DNA from: Cladophialophora immunda
Lineage: Eukaryota > Ascomycota > Eurotiomycetes > Chaetothyriales > Herpotrichiellaceae
NCBI RefSeq assembly: GCF_000835495.1
Contig: NW_015622545.1
Coordinates: forward strand, 2,992,777-3,056,776
Length of the DNA: 64,000 nt
Reading direction: 5' to 3'
Shown here: positions 1-11,921 of the stretch, piece after piece
How the letters are laid out: every line of letters begins with the position of its first letter
How positions within the stretch are numbered: the stretch's first letter is position 1
Program-made: the position numbers and the translations under genes
Notes under the pieces: model-generated
What the model saw: only the letters and a program-made list of their open reading frames with translations
Database searches by the model: none
What the model was told of the DNA's origin: nothing

Positions 1-53
1 GTAATCCGTTGCATACTAAACATCGCCTACATAAACGTAAATAGATATTCCTC

Positions 54-449
54 TCAGATACTCCGTAGTAGCTCCTCGGTCAGAATAGGTTCGTAGACCT
101 CAAATTGAGCTCGGATATCCCTGGATTGTGGTTCTACTAACCACACGTGGTAGGATAGCATCAATATATGTTCGCCGTTGGCAGCTTCGACATATATATG
201 CCGTAAATTAGCCTCGAAAGTAGAGTAGTAGGTGATGAACTGGTCAAGGTCGTATCTACCGGTAGGGTAGCCCCAGATCAAGATGGTATTTAAGTAGGCG
301 TAAAGGTCCACTAGGGTAGCTTTTGAGAGGACGGTACCGTATCGTTTGTTGAATTGCTGGATGACCCAGTCGGTCGTTGCCCTCCAAGGCAAGGCGAGTA
401 TTGTACTGTCTTTAGCGGACGCAAAGCTCGATCTTAGATCTACTGCCAC
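54..449 (-). other. 131-codon open frame, possible transposon gag relic
   Basis: An uninterrupted frame of 131 codons runs on the minus strand at the left edge. Its product is rich in aromatic and charged residues (W-V-I-Q-Q-F-N-K-R-Y-G near residue 28, F-E-A-N-L-R-H-I-Y near residue 78). The spacing faintly recalls gag proteins of copia-type LTR elements. I see no zinc knuckle, protease, or terminal repeat, and no splice structure. It could be a remnant of an element lying off the left edge, a lineage-specific gene, or chance. No function is assigned. Confidence 0.25.
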
Positions 450-3132
450 TGGGAATAGCCGGGCAGCTCAAATACGGGCTAAGCGCGCCTGAGCAGCGAA
501 CCGCCACACCAATGAAGACGGGCGGAGGAGCTTTGGCAAGATGGCCGAGGATTGGTAGGAGGAATTCCGCCTCGTTTTGAGTGTGATGGGGAACTCCTCT
601 AGCTCTGGAGTTCCGGAGGAGTCGTGGCAACCATTTGGCTGTTCGCTGCACAGTTTAGCCTGGGATATTCTATATCTTGCGGACCGGACCAGACTGTCGT
701 CAACCCCCCATGCGTACGGCCTCGCAGGTGATCCTTTCTGACATGTGAGGGCCACCAAACTCGATCGCCTGGAGCTTCCTGGAGCTTCCTGGAGCTGAGG
801 GCCGCGCTCACAGTTGGCGGAGGGAATGCAACCTCGTCCCGACCCTTCTTCGTTCAGCGCTGAATTGCGCCATAATAGTCTCGGCTTGCCTCCTGTGGCT
901 GCTTGACCCCTGTTGGACGAGGCTGGACAAAATGGTGTCCAATGGAGTCTCACTCTGCCTGGCGCCTTTTCTCTTCGAGCCGTTCATTGGGTGACGGAGC
1001 TTACTGCTGGCCAATGCTCAGGGCGATATCCATACCCGTATACCAACTGATAAGAATTGCAGTGGCCGCATCTGAGAGATTTTGAGAATGTGCTCAAACC
1101 CCTCCTTGGGCTTGCTTATCTTATTGTGCTCCATTTGATCACAGGTGAGGGTCAACCCCCCAAGCGACATTGGCGAGCAAAAATTCTCGAAGCTCGATGA
1201 CATCCAAGAAAATTCCTTTGGAGAGCGTGACTTTGAGCGTCAGGGTACAGGTAAATCCCAGTCAGAGGCTCCAGAATGCCACTTGGGCCTCTGGGACGCA
1301 TTAGCTCTCTGCAAACTTTTTTTGCTTCTTTTCTCCATACCCCAGGTATTGCTTTGTCCGGCAGATGCGCGTGGAGATCTTAGACGGTCCGCTCGCCCGC
1401 TCAAGATATGCCTTGACAGAGCTGCCCTGGTGCTGAACGTGGAGATGCTCGATGGGTAGATCATCTGTTCACGTGCTTCTGACGTCAAATTCAAAAATTG
1501 GAGATTGTTTCTGCTCGGCTAAAACAGCAGCGGCAAGATGCCCCAAAGTTGAAGTTTGGGCCCTTGCATGACGCTAATTCGCCTCTTGCAGGGCCTATCC
1601 CTGCCGCCGGTTCTGCACGAAAATCACGTAACTCAGATAACACTCCACGCTCTTATTGGTTGTCTCTAACCTCTATCTTTGAATTGCTGGTCGATAAAAT
1701 GAATAACACACTGATTGCCAGATGCTGGAACTGGTCGAGAGCGCTGCAGCACCAGAAGCAATTCCCCTTGACTGCCGGCATCCTTAAGAACCGTCCTTGG
1801 CATTACGAGACACAAATCTCTCTCAACTGAAAAATTTTCTCTTCGTCGTGTGTCATGGGCTGGTGGTTGAGCAGGCCAGGCCTCTTGTTCCTTTTTCCAA
1901 CAGGGTGTCACTCCCAGTCCTGCCGATATCGGGCAAAGTGTGTTCTCGAGTCAACCACCAGTCAGTCAGAATGTCTGTCGGTCAGTTTGTCAGTCAATCT
2001 GTGAGGGCCCCTGCAGGGGAGCCTTGCGATCTGCTGAGAACAATGGGATATTTGCAGGCCAAGGCTTTGGGGGGTTGGCTGGGCACCTCTCTTGCACACA
2101 TGTCTCTGATAACAACGGCAGCCAACCACTCACCACAGCACAACATCATCAGGCTGGGCGTCTCGGGCCCCAGAGCCGTCGAGTCCGTATCGACTTCTCG
2201 TGTTGCCAAGACACCAGAGATGCAGATACGGATCTGTTTTCGTCATGGTCATCCTGCATTGTTTTCTTTTCCTCGGTCCCGGGTCTGCGCTCCTGGTGCT
2301 AACTGCAAAAGACTAACTCGCCACTAACGCACATCGCAAACTAGCTACGACAACCCCACAAATGTCCAAACAAACCGCAATCCGCAGACCACGGCGGGCG
2401 AACTATCCAGGCACCCAAGAGCTCGCCATCATACACACGAGGAGGAGAAAGGCAAAGAGATGGGAAAAACCCCTCAAGCACCTCACCACATCAGCCCACG
2501 GACACACACGGACACAATACCAGTGACCACCGCTGAGCAGACCTCTCCCAGCACCCAGTCAGTACCTGTGACGTGAGGTCCACTCGATCGCCGTGACCCT
2601 TGCTCCATCGAGAATTGTCCCAGATGCAAGAGCTCCAAACGTCGTCGCTCCCACTCTGCTGACCCATGACGCGCTCCGAACTTTTCCCACCCCATCCAGA
2701 TGTCCACCGTCAACTGTCCAATGTCCTTCAGATCATCTTCTGTTGCCCTTAGCTCGGTCTTGTCGTCTTTCCCTTGCTTCTTCAAACACACCCTGGCCCC
2801 TAGCTGTCTTGGAAGACTGCGTCCGTCCCGTGGTCATCTCTCTTGTCTCGTGTGCTTGTCAGGGCTTGGTGGTTCCTATCTTTGATGTCGTTTGCCCTTA
2901 TCATCGCCACAGCAGTTTCGATATTGCCTCCCCCTGCCCGGAAGAGTCTTGGAAGTCCCTCTTAGGCTGCTAACTGTTGGCGATTGCTTCTGATACGTCG
3001 CCCGACTGCATCCTCTTCTCGCGACGAGGTATATATTTCGAACTGGCCCGCCCGAGAGTTTGATAGCCTCGAAAACGCCCTCCTGAGGCTCTCTTCCTTC
3101 ACAGAACCCACCTCAACTCCGGTGCCGTCACA
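450..3132. other. gene-free stretch upstream of the ammonium transporter
   Basis: No reading frame here has family resemblance or splice structure that I can support. It holds a short tandem repeat (10-base unit GGAGCTTCCT, 2.6 copies, 771-796), a GTCAGT-rich patch at about 1958-2003 and pyrimidine-rich tracts from about 2680 onward that look like a fungal 5' leader or promoter. The leader of the downstream transporter probably occupies the last several hundred bases. Confidence 0.5.
2898..3132 (+). promoter_or_regulatory. candidate nitrogen-responsive promoter of the ammonium transporter
   Basis: Two HGATAR sites of the kind bound by AreA/NIT2 GATA factors lie here: TTATCA at 2898-2903 (TGATAA on the minus strand) and TGATAG at 3061-3066. 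A TATA-like TATATATT sits at 3030-3037, about 100 bases before the start codon. Known MEP genes are under GATA control in fungi. Such hexamers are expected about once per 340 bases by chance, so this is suggestive only. Confidence 0.3.
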
Positions 3133-5032
3133 ATGTCGTCGAGTGGCATCGCCAACTTCCTCCCTTCATATGCCTCCTACAACTGGACTGGTGCACCGGC
3201 CGACTATTCTTTAGCCACAAATGCGAGAACAGGAGGAGACTCAAGTACGTCTCGTGACCACGTCCGGACAGCGGACCCTCTGACCAATGTGCAGGGACGG
3301 AGAATCTAAACAAATGGTACCAGTCGGGCGATCAGGCATATATCATCCTCTCATCATGTCTGGTGTTGATCATGGTGCCGGGCCTCGGCTTCCTCTACTC
3401 GGGCCTCGCACGACGAAAGTCGGCGCTGTCATTGATGTGGGCTTGCATGGCGGCCGGCAGCGTGATCAACTTTCAGTGGTACTTTTGGGGTTACTCACTC
3501 ACCTTCTCCCCGACCGGCCAAAGCGGCTTCATTGGAGATCTGGTCCATTTTGGACTGAAACGGACTCTGGGCAACCCCAGTCCTGGCTCACCTCTGATTC
3601 CTAGTCTTCTATATTCTTTCTACCAGGTGAGCCCCCTTCGCCCTCCACTAGTTGGCAGATCTGATGAGTGAACCACAGATGCAATTCTGCGCCGTGACCG
3701 CCGCAATCGTTGCAGGTGCTGTGGCAGAGCGTGGCCGACTGATGCCTTTCCTCGTATGGACCTTCCTCTGGGCCACCCTCGTGTACAACCCGATAGCGTG
3801 CTGGGCATGGAACGCTAATGGATGGGCATTCAAATACGGCGTCATGGATTACGCTGGAGGCGGGCCAGTCGAGATCGGCTCGGGCATGTCTGCGTTGGCC
3901 TACTCGATGGTTCTGGGAAAGAGACAGGAGAAGATGATGCTCAACTTCCGCCCCCACAACGTTTCGTTCATCCTCCTGGGAACAATCCTGCTCTGGTTTG
4001 GCTGGCTGGGTTTCAACGGCGGTTCCTCCTTCGGAGCCAACCTCAGGGCTGTCATGGCTTGCTGGAATTCCAATCTGACGGCCACTTTTGCCGCGGCGGC
4101 TTGGGTCCTGCTCGATTTCAGGCTGGCTCGGAAATGGTCTATGGTCGGCTGGTGTTCCGGTACCATCTCTGGACTTGTTGCCGCCACACCCGCGTCTGGT
4201 TACCTTGAAACGTGGGGCAGTGTGGTGTTGGGGATTGTTACTGGCATTGCCTGCAATTTTGCCACCAAGAGTGAGACTCGCTCCAGATTCCGTACCGCCC
4301 AAGACATCTGCTGACCTTTGTTTCTAGTCAAGTATTGGATCCGCATCGATGACTCTATGGACGTGTTCGCCGAACACGGCGTTGCCGGCATGATTGGTCT
4401 GATGTTCAACGCCCTTTTTGGCGTTGACTATGTTGTCGGTCTCGACGGCGTCAACACGGGCGTTCCCAACCCCGAGACGGGCACTGGCATCGGCGGGTGG
4501 CCCATTGGCAACTACCGCCAATTCTACATCCAGCTCGCTTACGTCCTGGCATGCACGGGCTATGCCTTCGTCATGAGTGCCATCCTGGCGTACATTGTCA
4601 ACTTCATTCCGGGCCTGCACCTGCGGGCTTCAGAAGAGGCCGAACTGCTCGGCATGGATGACGACCAACTCGGCGAGTTTGCCTACGATTACGTCGAGGT
4701 ATGTCTTGCCCCCCAAACCCAAGAAACTCCCCCCAAAAACAAGTTTCCATACTAACCATCCCTTTTTCCCTGCTTTACAGGTTCGCCGCGACTATTTGGC
4801 CTGGACGCCGCAAAACCCGGACCAGAACGGTATCGACCCCAACATCCCTAAGGAAAACCGCTACGGCATCGGCGAACACTCGGACATGATCCGGAAGGCT
4901 GCCAACGTCGCCTCACCGGGAGACTCGACCGCGGCCAGCTCGCGCAGTCAGCATGATCTTCCCGCCCAGGGCGACCGGCACGCCGTCAGGGCCGAGGATG
5001 TAGAGAAGGCCGCACACGACCCGGAGGCATAA
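3133..5032 (+). CDS. ammonium transporter, MEP/Amt family
   Basis: High-affinity ammonium permease of the plasma membrane. Five exons: 3133-3244, 3295-3626, 3679-4270, 4328-4698 and 4781-5032, giving 552 residues with consistent phases; the last intron has a CTAAC branch site at 4752-4756. The product shows the 11-helix Amt fold, with the W-x-Q-S-G-D and MVPGLGFLYSG start, the P-H-N of the first pore histidine (about His241) and the D-V-F-A-E-H-G-V of the second (about His362). Keeping both pore histidines is typical of Mep2-type proteins, whereas yeast Mep1/Mep3 carry Glu at the first site; a sensing role is therefore possible but inferred. The C-terminal 80 residues are hydrophilic and cytosolic, as in fungal MEPs. 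The start ATG follows TCACA and begins a fungal-typical N-terminus. Family call is secure; which paralogue it is cannot be told. Confidence 0.95.
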
Positions 5033-6215
5033 AAGGAACCGGATTGATTAAACCCTGTTTCTGGTCTCCGAGTGTCTCTTCGTCTGGTGCTCTTCTGCGC
5101 ACGGCTGTGCTGTTCTGTCTCTCTGGGTACCCGGCAAATGTGCGCCTGTGCGTATTTCGGCTTTTTTTTGGCGACTTCGAAAGTCTCCTGCTAACTAAGT
5201 TAGCTGGGCTGGCTGAGCTGTTTGGAATGACTGCGTGAGCAAAGAAAAGACGGAAGAAAAAGATCCCTGCATACATGCACACTGTGCACCGGACACAAAT
5301 TTCCTCCCTTGGAGCGTTGCAAGCGAAAGCGAAAGAGAAACGGAACGAGAAAAAGTGTTTTCTAAAAGAATTTACACGATCTCTATATCACGAAAGACGG
5401 GCTGGAGTATAGGATACGGATAGGTTCGATGTTGAAAGCGAGTACATTACCTTGGCCTGACTGCATTTATTTTGGGATATATTATAAAAGTATACAAGAG
5501 TATGCATTGTATGATCCAAGTGAGGAAGTTCGGACAAGTCGGGAATTTGTCACCCTGTTTGGACGAGCAGGCTCAAGTCTGCCTCATGTGAGTGAGAGAG
5601 TTCGTGTATACTCGGAAGTCCTGTGGGTCTAGGGAGGTGAGAAAATACGGAGGAACGGTGTGTTGTAAAGGCGAGATGCGAGTTGATTTGACTTGTCTCC
5701 TGAAAGACGGTGTCTTGATACACCCACCGACCGAAAAAGCAATGGGCAAGGGCGCTGCTATCAACACATGCGAGCACATATAAGTATTGTACATGTGTGG
5801 TGGTACATTCCTTGTTCTCCTCTCCAACAGCGCCCTGCTGACCGGAATGCCTCGCCGTTGAGAATAGTTTCCTTCAATTGCTGCGGATGCGCGCCGTCGG
5901 GGAAGTAGTGGTCTGCATGTCACCCAGACAGAGGCACATCCAAGACCGCAAAGGTCGGTTCGAGCAGTCGGGTTGTCGACTTGAGAAATGCTCATCAACC
6001 AATAACCCCTAATCGACATTGTGTTTCTGGGGATAGGGCTGGCAATTGGAATGGCGATTCAGGTCGGGCCTCGTTGAGCCCTGCTTGACATCCATCTCTT
6101 ACAGAGGCAAACGTTGCTTCAACGTGGTGTCGCACCTTCTCGGAATCTTTGCTTGGACTGTTCAAGCAGAGAATAATCGCAATGTCGATGCCTGGTGTTG
6201 GCAAGCAGGAACAGC
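5033..6215. other. intergenic, 3' flanks of convergent genes
   Basis: This is the space between the convergent ammonium transporter and COQ5 genes. I see AT-rich tail sequence around 5440-5520 but no conserved frame, RNA gene or repeat. Confidence 0.5.
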
Positions 6216-7174
6216 TTACAGTGGCTTCACGCCTCGATGGATGCTGGCGATGCCTCCCGTCAAGTCTTCGTAGCCCTGTCCTGGCGTGACAAATCCGGCT
6301 GCTTCGATCATCGACTTGAACTCCTCTTGCGTGGGAAAGCGTTCGATGCTTTCCACGAGGTACTGATAACTGTCTCGGTCCCCAGCGACCAATTGGCCGA
6401 TTAAAGGTATCGCGCCAAAGCTCCATCTTTTGTAAACGGAATTGAACAACGAGTTGTTGACGTGGCTGAACTCGAGACATGCAAAAACGCCGCCCGGTTT
6501 GAGGACTCGAAAGGCTTCGCGGATCGCCGCGTCTTTGTTTGTGAAGTTGCGGATCCCGAAGGCGACCGTATAAAGATCGATGGAATCCGACTCGACGGAA
6601 GGCATGGATTCGGCGTTTCCCTCCATGAACGACAGCCGTCCTGAATTCCAATACGGTGTTTCCTGAGCTCCTTTTTGCCCTTCGGCCAGCATATCCGCAT
6701 TGATGTCTGCAATGGTGACTTTTGTCTTGAGGTCAAGGTTCACGTTGGTGGCGTGGTCAAGCATGCGGAATGCGATGTCGCCGGTGCCTCCCGCCACATC
6801 AAGGATATTCCAACCCTTTTCGCTGGTTCGGCTGCCCGGGTTGAGGCTGCGGACGAAATAATCCTTCCAGAGGCGATGAATGCCCAAAGACATCAGATCG
6901 TTCATGGTATCGTACGAGGATGCAACGGAGGAGAAGACAGCACCCACTAAAAAGGTATAAGCACTCCGGCTATGATAAATGGGTTGTAGACGCTACCTCT
7001 GGCCTCTTTTTGTGTCTCCGAGACGGTCTCGAAACCGAAGTGAGTTGTCCGTTCATTTTCGCCAGGGAGTTGCTGGGGTCGCAGCGAACTCGTAGCAAGG
7101 AATCGCCGTGCCGATGTAGAGCCAACACGGTTGCCTTGGAGGCCGTAAGGCCTTCGGGAGAACGTGCGAAGCAT
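6216..7174 (-). CDS. COQ5: ubiquinone biosynthesis C-methyltransferase COQ5, mitochondrial
   Basis: SAM-dependent C-methyltransferase of coenzyme Q synthesis (2-polyprenyl-6-methoxy-1,4-benzoquinone to the 5-methylated product), matrix side of the inner mitochondrial membrane in the CoQ synthome. Two exons: 7174-6997 and 6946-6216, a 50-base intron joining in phase 1, 302 residues. The joined sequence restores the UbiE/COQ5 signature V-G-A-V-F-S-S-V-A-S-S-Y-D-T-M-N-D at about 60-76. The SAM-binding motif ILDVAGGTGDIAFRM follows at 107-121, then F-G-I-R-N-F and the late F-K-S-M-I-E-A-A-G-F. The first 30 residues are Arg/Ser-rich and lack acidic residues, as in a matrix presequence. I chose the ATG at 7174; an upstream in-frame start would lengthen the leader. 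It is divergently paired with another mitochondrial gene 313 bases away. Confidence 0.95.
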
Positions 7175-7487
7175 TTGTTCCAGCCCAGAGGCAAGCCTGT
7201 GCTGTGCAACTTCAATCACCAAGGAACTGGGAGCTCCATACCAATTTTCGCGAGTCTGCGTTCCAAAAAGAGTCTAGTTTGCACGGGCCCCCAAACCGCA
7301 TCGACTTCTCCGACTGCGGCGTCTCATCCTCCAAGGGTGGCCGACGATAACCGAAGTCCCTTTTCAAGACTGACGGTACCTCGTCGTCCTTGCTCCCAAC
7401 CTTTCCTTCTGTCCCGAATTTGCTATTGTAATATCAGCGGCTGTATTCATTTTTCCAGGGTGGCTGCTTTGCTTTAGACAAGTGAGG
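7175..7487. promoter_or_regulatory. shared divergent promoter, COQ5 and E1-alpha
   Basis: A 313-base interval separates the start codons of two divergent genes for mitochondrial enzymes. It must hold both promoters and leaders. No specific factor site is clear to me. Confidence 0.5.
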
Positions 7488-8924
7488 ATGAAAAGTCGAA
7501 CTGTTCTGAGGCCCTTGGTGGCATCCTGCAGATACAAACACGGTGTACTTCTACGGCGATCAGGGATACGATGGGCCAGCGACACCTGGTCTGCCGGGCC
7601 TGCGCAGAAGGTGGGATCGGATTCGTACGTCGTGACACGGTCTCTAGGATTTGTCCATGGTCTCCATTGCTGACTGTTTGACACTAGAGTGCATTTTCCA
7701 GGAGCTTTGAATAGTAAATTTACGTCGACCATGAGGTTTCAAAATCCAGCCGAGGAGAATGCCATGCCCACTTACAGAATAATGGATGCAGATGGCAACA
7801 TAGTGGACAACACCAGAGATCCGCAATCTGCATCTGACGAAGAAGTCATTCAGTGGTACCGCAACATGTTGACTGTCAGCATCATGGATTTGATCATGTT
7901 CGACGCGCAACGGCAGGGGCGGACCAGCTTTTATATGGTCTCTGCGGGCGAAGAAGGTATCGCTGTCGGATCGGCTTCGGCGCTAACGCCAGAAGATGTC
8001 TGTTTCCTGCAGTACCGCGAACAAGGGGTGCTCGTGCAACGAGGTTTCACGTTGAAGGAGATGATGAGCCAGTTGTTTGCAAACAAAGACGATCACGGCA
8101 AAGGACGAAATATGCCTGTACATTATGGCAGTGGGAAGCTCAACGTCCACACGATTTCGAGTCCTCTCGCGACCCAGATTCCCCAAGCATCTGGGGCTGC
8201 ATATGCGCTGAAGTTGCAGCGACTCATTAACCCCAATGTCCCCCCCCGGATCGTCGCTTGTTACTTCGGAGAGGGTGCGGCAAGCGAAGGGGATTTCCAC
8301 GCTGCACTGAACATTGCCGCCACGAAATCATGTCCGATTGTATTTGTCTGCCGCAACAATGGCTTCGCTATTTCGACAGCCAGCATCGAGCAGTACAAGG
8401 GCGATGGCATTGCTAGCCGGGGATTAGGGTACGGCATTGATACCATCCGGGTAGACGGCAACGATATCTTTGCCGTGAGAGAGGTCATGTTGGAAGCCAG
8501 GAAGCGGGCCCTTGAAGGTGACTGCAAGCCTATCCTTGTGGAAGCTATGAGCTACCGAGTGAGTCATCACAGCACCAGCGACGACAGTTTTGCATATCGA
8601 GCCAAACGAGAGGTCGAGGAGTGGAAACGAAGAGACAACCCCATTACCCGGCTCCGCAAGTGGATGGAGAAGAAAGGCATCTGGGACGAAGACAAGGAGA
8701 AGGAAGCGAGGGCATCGATACGCAAAGAAGTCTTGCGCGAGTTTTCGGCCGCCGAAAAAGTCAAGAAACCACCAGTACGAGCTATGTTTGAAGACGTCTA
8801 CGAGGAGATCACCCCAGAGGCCCGAGCCCAAATGAAGGAACTCAAACGGATAATCGAAAAGTACCCAAAGGAGTACAGCAGTATTTCCCAGCACGAAGGA
8901 GGAATCAAGAGTTTAGAGGAGTGA
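7488..8924 (+). CDS. branched-chain 2-oxoacid dehydrogenase E1 component, alpha subunit, mitochondrial
   Basis: Thiamine-diphosphate-dependent decarboxylase subunit of the mitochondrial BCKDH complex, acting on the keto acids of valine, leucine and isoleucine with E1-beta. Exons 7488-7624 and 7688-8924 (62-base intron, phase 2) give 457 residues. The first exon encodes an Arg/Ser-rich leader. The junction restores V-H-F-P-G-A-L-N-S-K-F-T, the conserved N-terminus of the mature subunit. The ThDP motif is the family-specific G-E-G-A-A-S-E-G-D at about 240-248 followed by C-R-N-N-G-F-A-I-S-T. The regulatory loop H-H-S-T-S-D-D-S at about 339-346 keeps the serine that the BCKDH kinase phosphorylates in animals. 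GTG at 7482 precedes the ATG in frame and was not used. The match is to BCKDHA, not pyruvate dehydrogenase E1-alpha, on the basis of these motifs. Confidence 0.94.
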
Positions 8925-9800
8925 ATCTAGATCAGTGTATCCGGTACGGTACTCGATAGCGGCGCCAACACTGACGGGAGACCCCGATGGAAGAGCCGAG
9001 CCACGGGCCTTAGAAACACCCCCAGGATATCACTCCAATCAGAGCAAAATTGGAAGCCAGGGGCTATTCGTGCTGGGCCCGTGATAATGGAACACGTTAT
9101 TGACAACAAGGCTGACGGGGAGAGTCAGTGAGTGCGGCCAGTGCGAAACCGCCGATTGGGTGGCTGGGCGTCTCCAGCGCCACTTGGTGCCACTGTGGCT
9201 TGACTTTGGCCAAGCCGGGAAATTTGAACCGCCGCCAGCCACCGACGTTCCGGGTGCGGGCTGCAGGGTCTCAACCTGTCTGAATCGGGCTGCAGGGTCC
9301 GATATTCGACGCTAGTCCTAGTGAGGCTAAGGCCGTTTGCCGTCAGCCTCGAGCTGGGCTTCCAGCCTCCCTCAATCTCTCCAATCCTGTTGTCCATTTC
9401 GTTGTTTTCTGTGAATAGAAGCTATATTCTGCGGTGATGGCCAATGATCAGAAATCCCGCTAGTCAGGGCCCAGCTGAATTGGTCGAAAATGTTTCTCGG
9501 TTCGTCGGGTTTGGCGTCAGGAGATTGTGGTGCTGTCCACGAGTGCTGACGTCGTGTGGTCTACCAGCCTCCTCGCGTAGAACCATCAGTGACTACTTTT
9601 GTGCCCATGACCGTGGACTTTTTCCTGCTGCAACACTCTCGATCTCTCCGTCTTGTTTGTTCAGTGAATATCCGCCTGTCAACCCCGGTTGTGTTACTGT
9701 CATGCCATCAACTTGAGTCTGCGAGTTTCTTCCAGCAATTTTTCTCTTGCTTGGTCTTTGCTGCATTGTTCCGGCGTTCGAGAGTTTTACCCTGTACAAA
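8925..9800 (+). other. intergenic and leader of the Crh gene
   Basis: No gene is visible. The last 300 bases are pyrimidine-rich and probably carry the promoter and leader of the cell-wall gene that follows. Confidence 0.45.
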
Positions 9801-11921
9801 ATGTATTCCACCCTGGCGGGCTCAGCGCTCGCTGCATTGGCCCTTTGCTCTCTCATACCCAGCACAGAAGCACAGACATACTCGTCATGTAACCCTCTAC
9901 AGCAAAGTGAGTTTTCACTCCCTTTCATCTGCCGGAACAACGACTAACTGCGCTCAGGTGGATGTCCTGCAGACCCTGCTCTCGGCAGGACCGTCGACAT
10001 TGATTTCACAGCAGGCTCCTCGAGCGAATTCACTGCATCAGGAGCTGTCAGCTACACTTCCGACGGCGCGGCCTTCACAATCTCCCAGCACGGCGACGCT
10101 CCTACCCTCTCCTCGAATTGGTACATCATGTTCGGACATGTCGACTACGTGGTAAAAGCTGCGCCAGGGACGGGGATAGTCAGTGCTGCTATTTTGCAGT
10201 CTGATTGCCTTGACGAGATTGACTGGGAGTGGATAGGTGGGGATGACACACAGGCCCAAAGCAATTACTTTGGGAAAGGCATCACTACAACTGGCTACAA
10301 CAGAGGAGCCTTTCATGGAGCACCCAACAACCATGACGAGTTTCACACCTACAGCATCGACTGGACGGCCGACCAAATTGTTTGGTCGATCGACGGGACC
10401 ACGGTTCGAGCCATGACCCAAGACCAAGCTGAAGCCGGCCAGTATCCCCAAACTCCCATGTACGTCAAACTGGGGGCTTGGGCTGGCGGTGATCCCTCCA
10501 ACCCAGAAGGCACGATTGAGTGGGCTGGAGGAGTCACTGACTACTCTGATGGGCCCTTCACCATGTATGTGAAGTCTGTCCACGTCACGGATTACTCGAC
10601 CGGATCACAGTATTCCTACAGTGGCACGAGCGGCACGTGGCAATCCATCGTTTCCAATGGTGGCCAAATCAACGGCCAAGGGGATGGTACACCAGCCTCG
10701 TCTGGGACAGCACCCGCCGTTACCTCCTCCGTGCCTAATAGTGCTCCCCTTGCCTTTGGGAACGGCGGCGACACTTCTTCTGTGTATGCGACGCGAACCG
10801 GGTGGCCGTGGTCTGGAACGGCCACAGCCACAGCAGTGACTGTGGTAAGCTCTTCAATTTCTGGGCTGACAAGTTAGTGGATTCCCTCTCTTGCTCCAGC
10901 TCAAAATATCGAATGGATGTGGCTAACTCATTCCTAGTCGACATCCCCGTCCCCATATTCGTCCTCGCCAGTAGCCTCATCCTTGGCTTCTGCCTCGGCT
11001 TCGCTTGAAGTCGTGACTTCATATAACGAACAAGGGTTTCCAACACTGGTCACCATCAACCCTGCGGCGCCAACAACCCCAAAGAGCTACGACAGTCAAG
11101 GTTTCCCAATTATCAGCACCAATCCGGTTTCGGAGTCAACACCTCAACCTGCGACGGCACAAGGGTCCACGGCGACAGGCGTGGCAGGTCCTGTGTCGGC
11201 GAGCCCAGCATCTCCCGTTTCTTCAACCTCGGTCTTAGGACCATCCGAAAGCCCGAGCTCTACAGCTTCAGCTCCACAGAGCTCAAGTAACACGGCATCG
11301 GAAGCTCCTGAGACCACGAACACATTGTCCACGACTGTGTCAATCTCAAACCCCCTCAGTTCGATCTCCACCTCGGCATCGAGCTCTGGGTCCGGCTCAG
11401 TCTCTACTACGGCGTTAGTAACGGCTGTTTCCACCGGAACGGGATCGATAATCACACCAACATCCAGTTCTCCGGCAAGCCAAAGCAACATCTCTTCTTT
11501 CATAAGTTCATTGAGTTCCCAGTCACAGATCACCCTTTCGAATTCTGGGACTGTCGTCGGAACTCCATCTGCAAGCGGCACAACTGTCACGAGCAATTCG
11601 AGCAGCGCATCCATCTCAAATTCCGCTTCATCTACTGCATCCTCCTCCTCGACAACTCGGTCGTCCTCGATCTCCAGCAGAACTTCATCGACGACCAGCT
11701 CAAGAAGCTCAGCCACCGAAAACAGGAGTACAACTAGCGCGGTGAGCTCACTGCAAAGTACAACCTTGACGACATCAAGTCAAGTGTTGAGTAGAACAAC
11801 AACGATTTCGGCATCCGCCACAGCATCAGGTACGCCGCCTGCAGTGAATGTTGCAACCCAAATACGGATTTTGCATCCATTTGGAGGGGTTGTGGTGCTA
11901 GGGGCATTATGCTTGTTTTGA
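9801..11921 (+). CDS. GPI-anchored Crh-type transglycosidase, glycoside hydrolase family 16
   Basis: Cell-wall enzyme that transfers chitin chains onto beta-glucan (Crh1/Utr2 family). Exons 9801-9906, 9958-10844 and 10938-11921; both introns have CTAAC branch sites; 658 residues. Residues 1-24 are a signal peptide ending S-T-E-A. Cysteines follow in S-S-C-N-P and S-G-C-P. The GH16 catalytic motif D-E-I-D-W-E-W (nucleophile Glu122 and acid/base Glu126) lies in the catalytic domain, which ends near residue 270. The last 350 residues are a Ser/Thr tail with Y-x-x-Q-G-F-P repeats (S-Y-N-E-Q-G-F-P and S-Y-D-S-Q-G-F-P), expected to be heavily O-glycosylated. The extreme C-terminus is hydrophobic (GGVVVLGALCLF), preceded by small residues, as a GPI signal. 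I see no chitin-binding CBM18 module. The tail is longer than in yeast Crh1. Confidence 0.92.

Noticed and set aside
11144..11716. 190-codon acidic frame opposite the Crh tail
   Set aside because: It mirrors the Ser/Thr-rich tail (Glu/Leu/Val on the other strand) and has no start context or domain.
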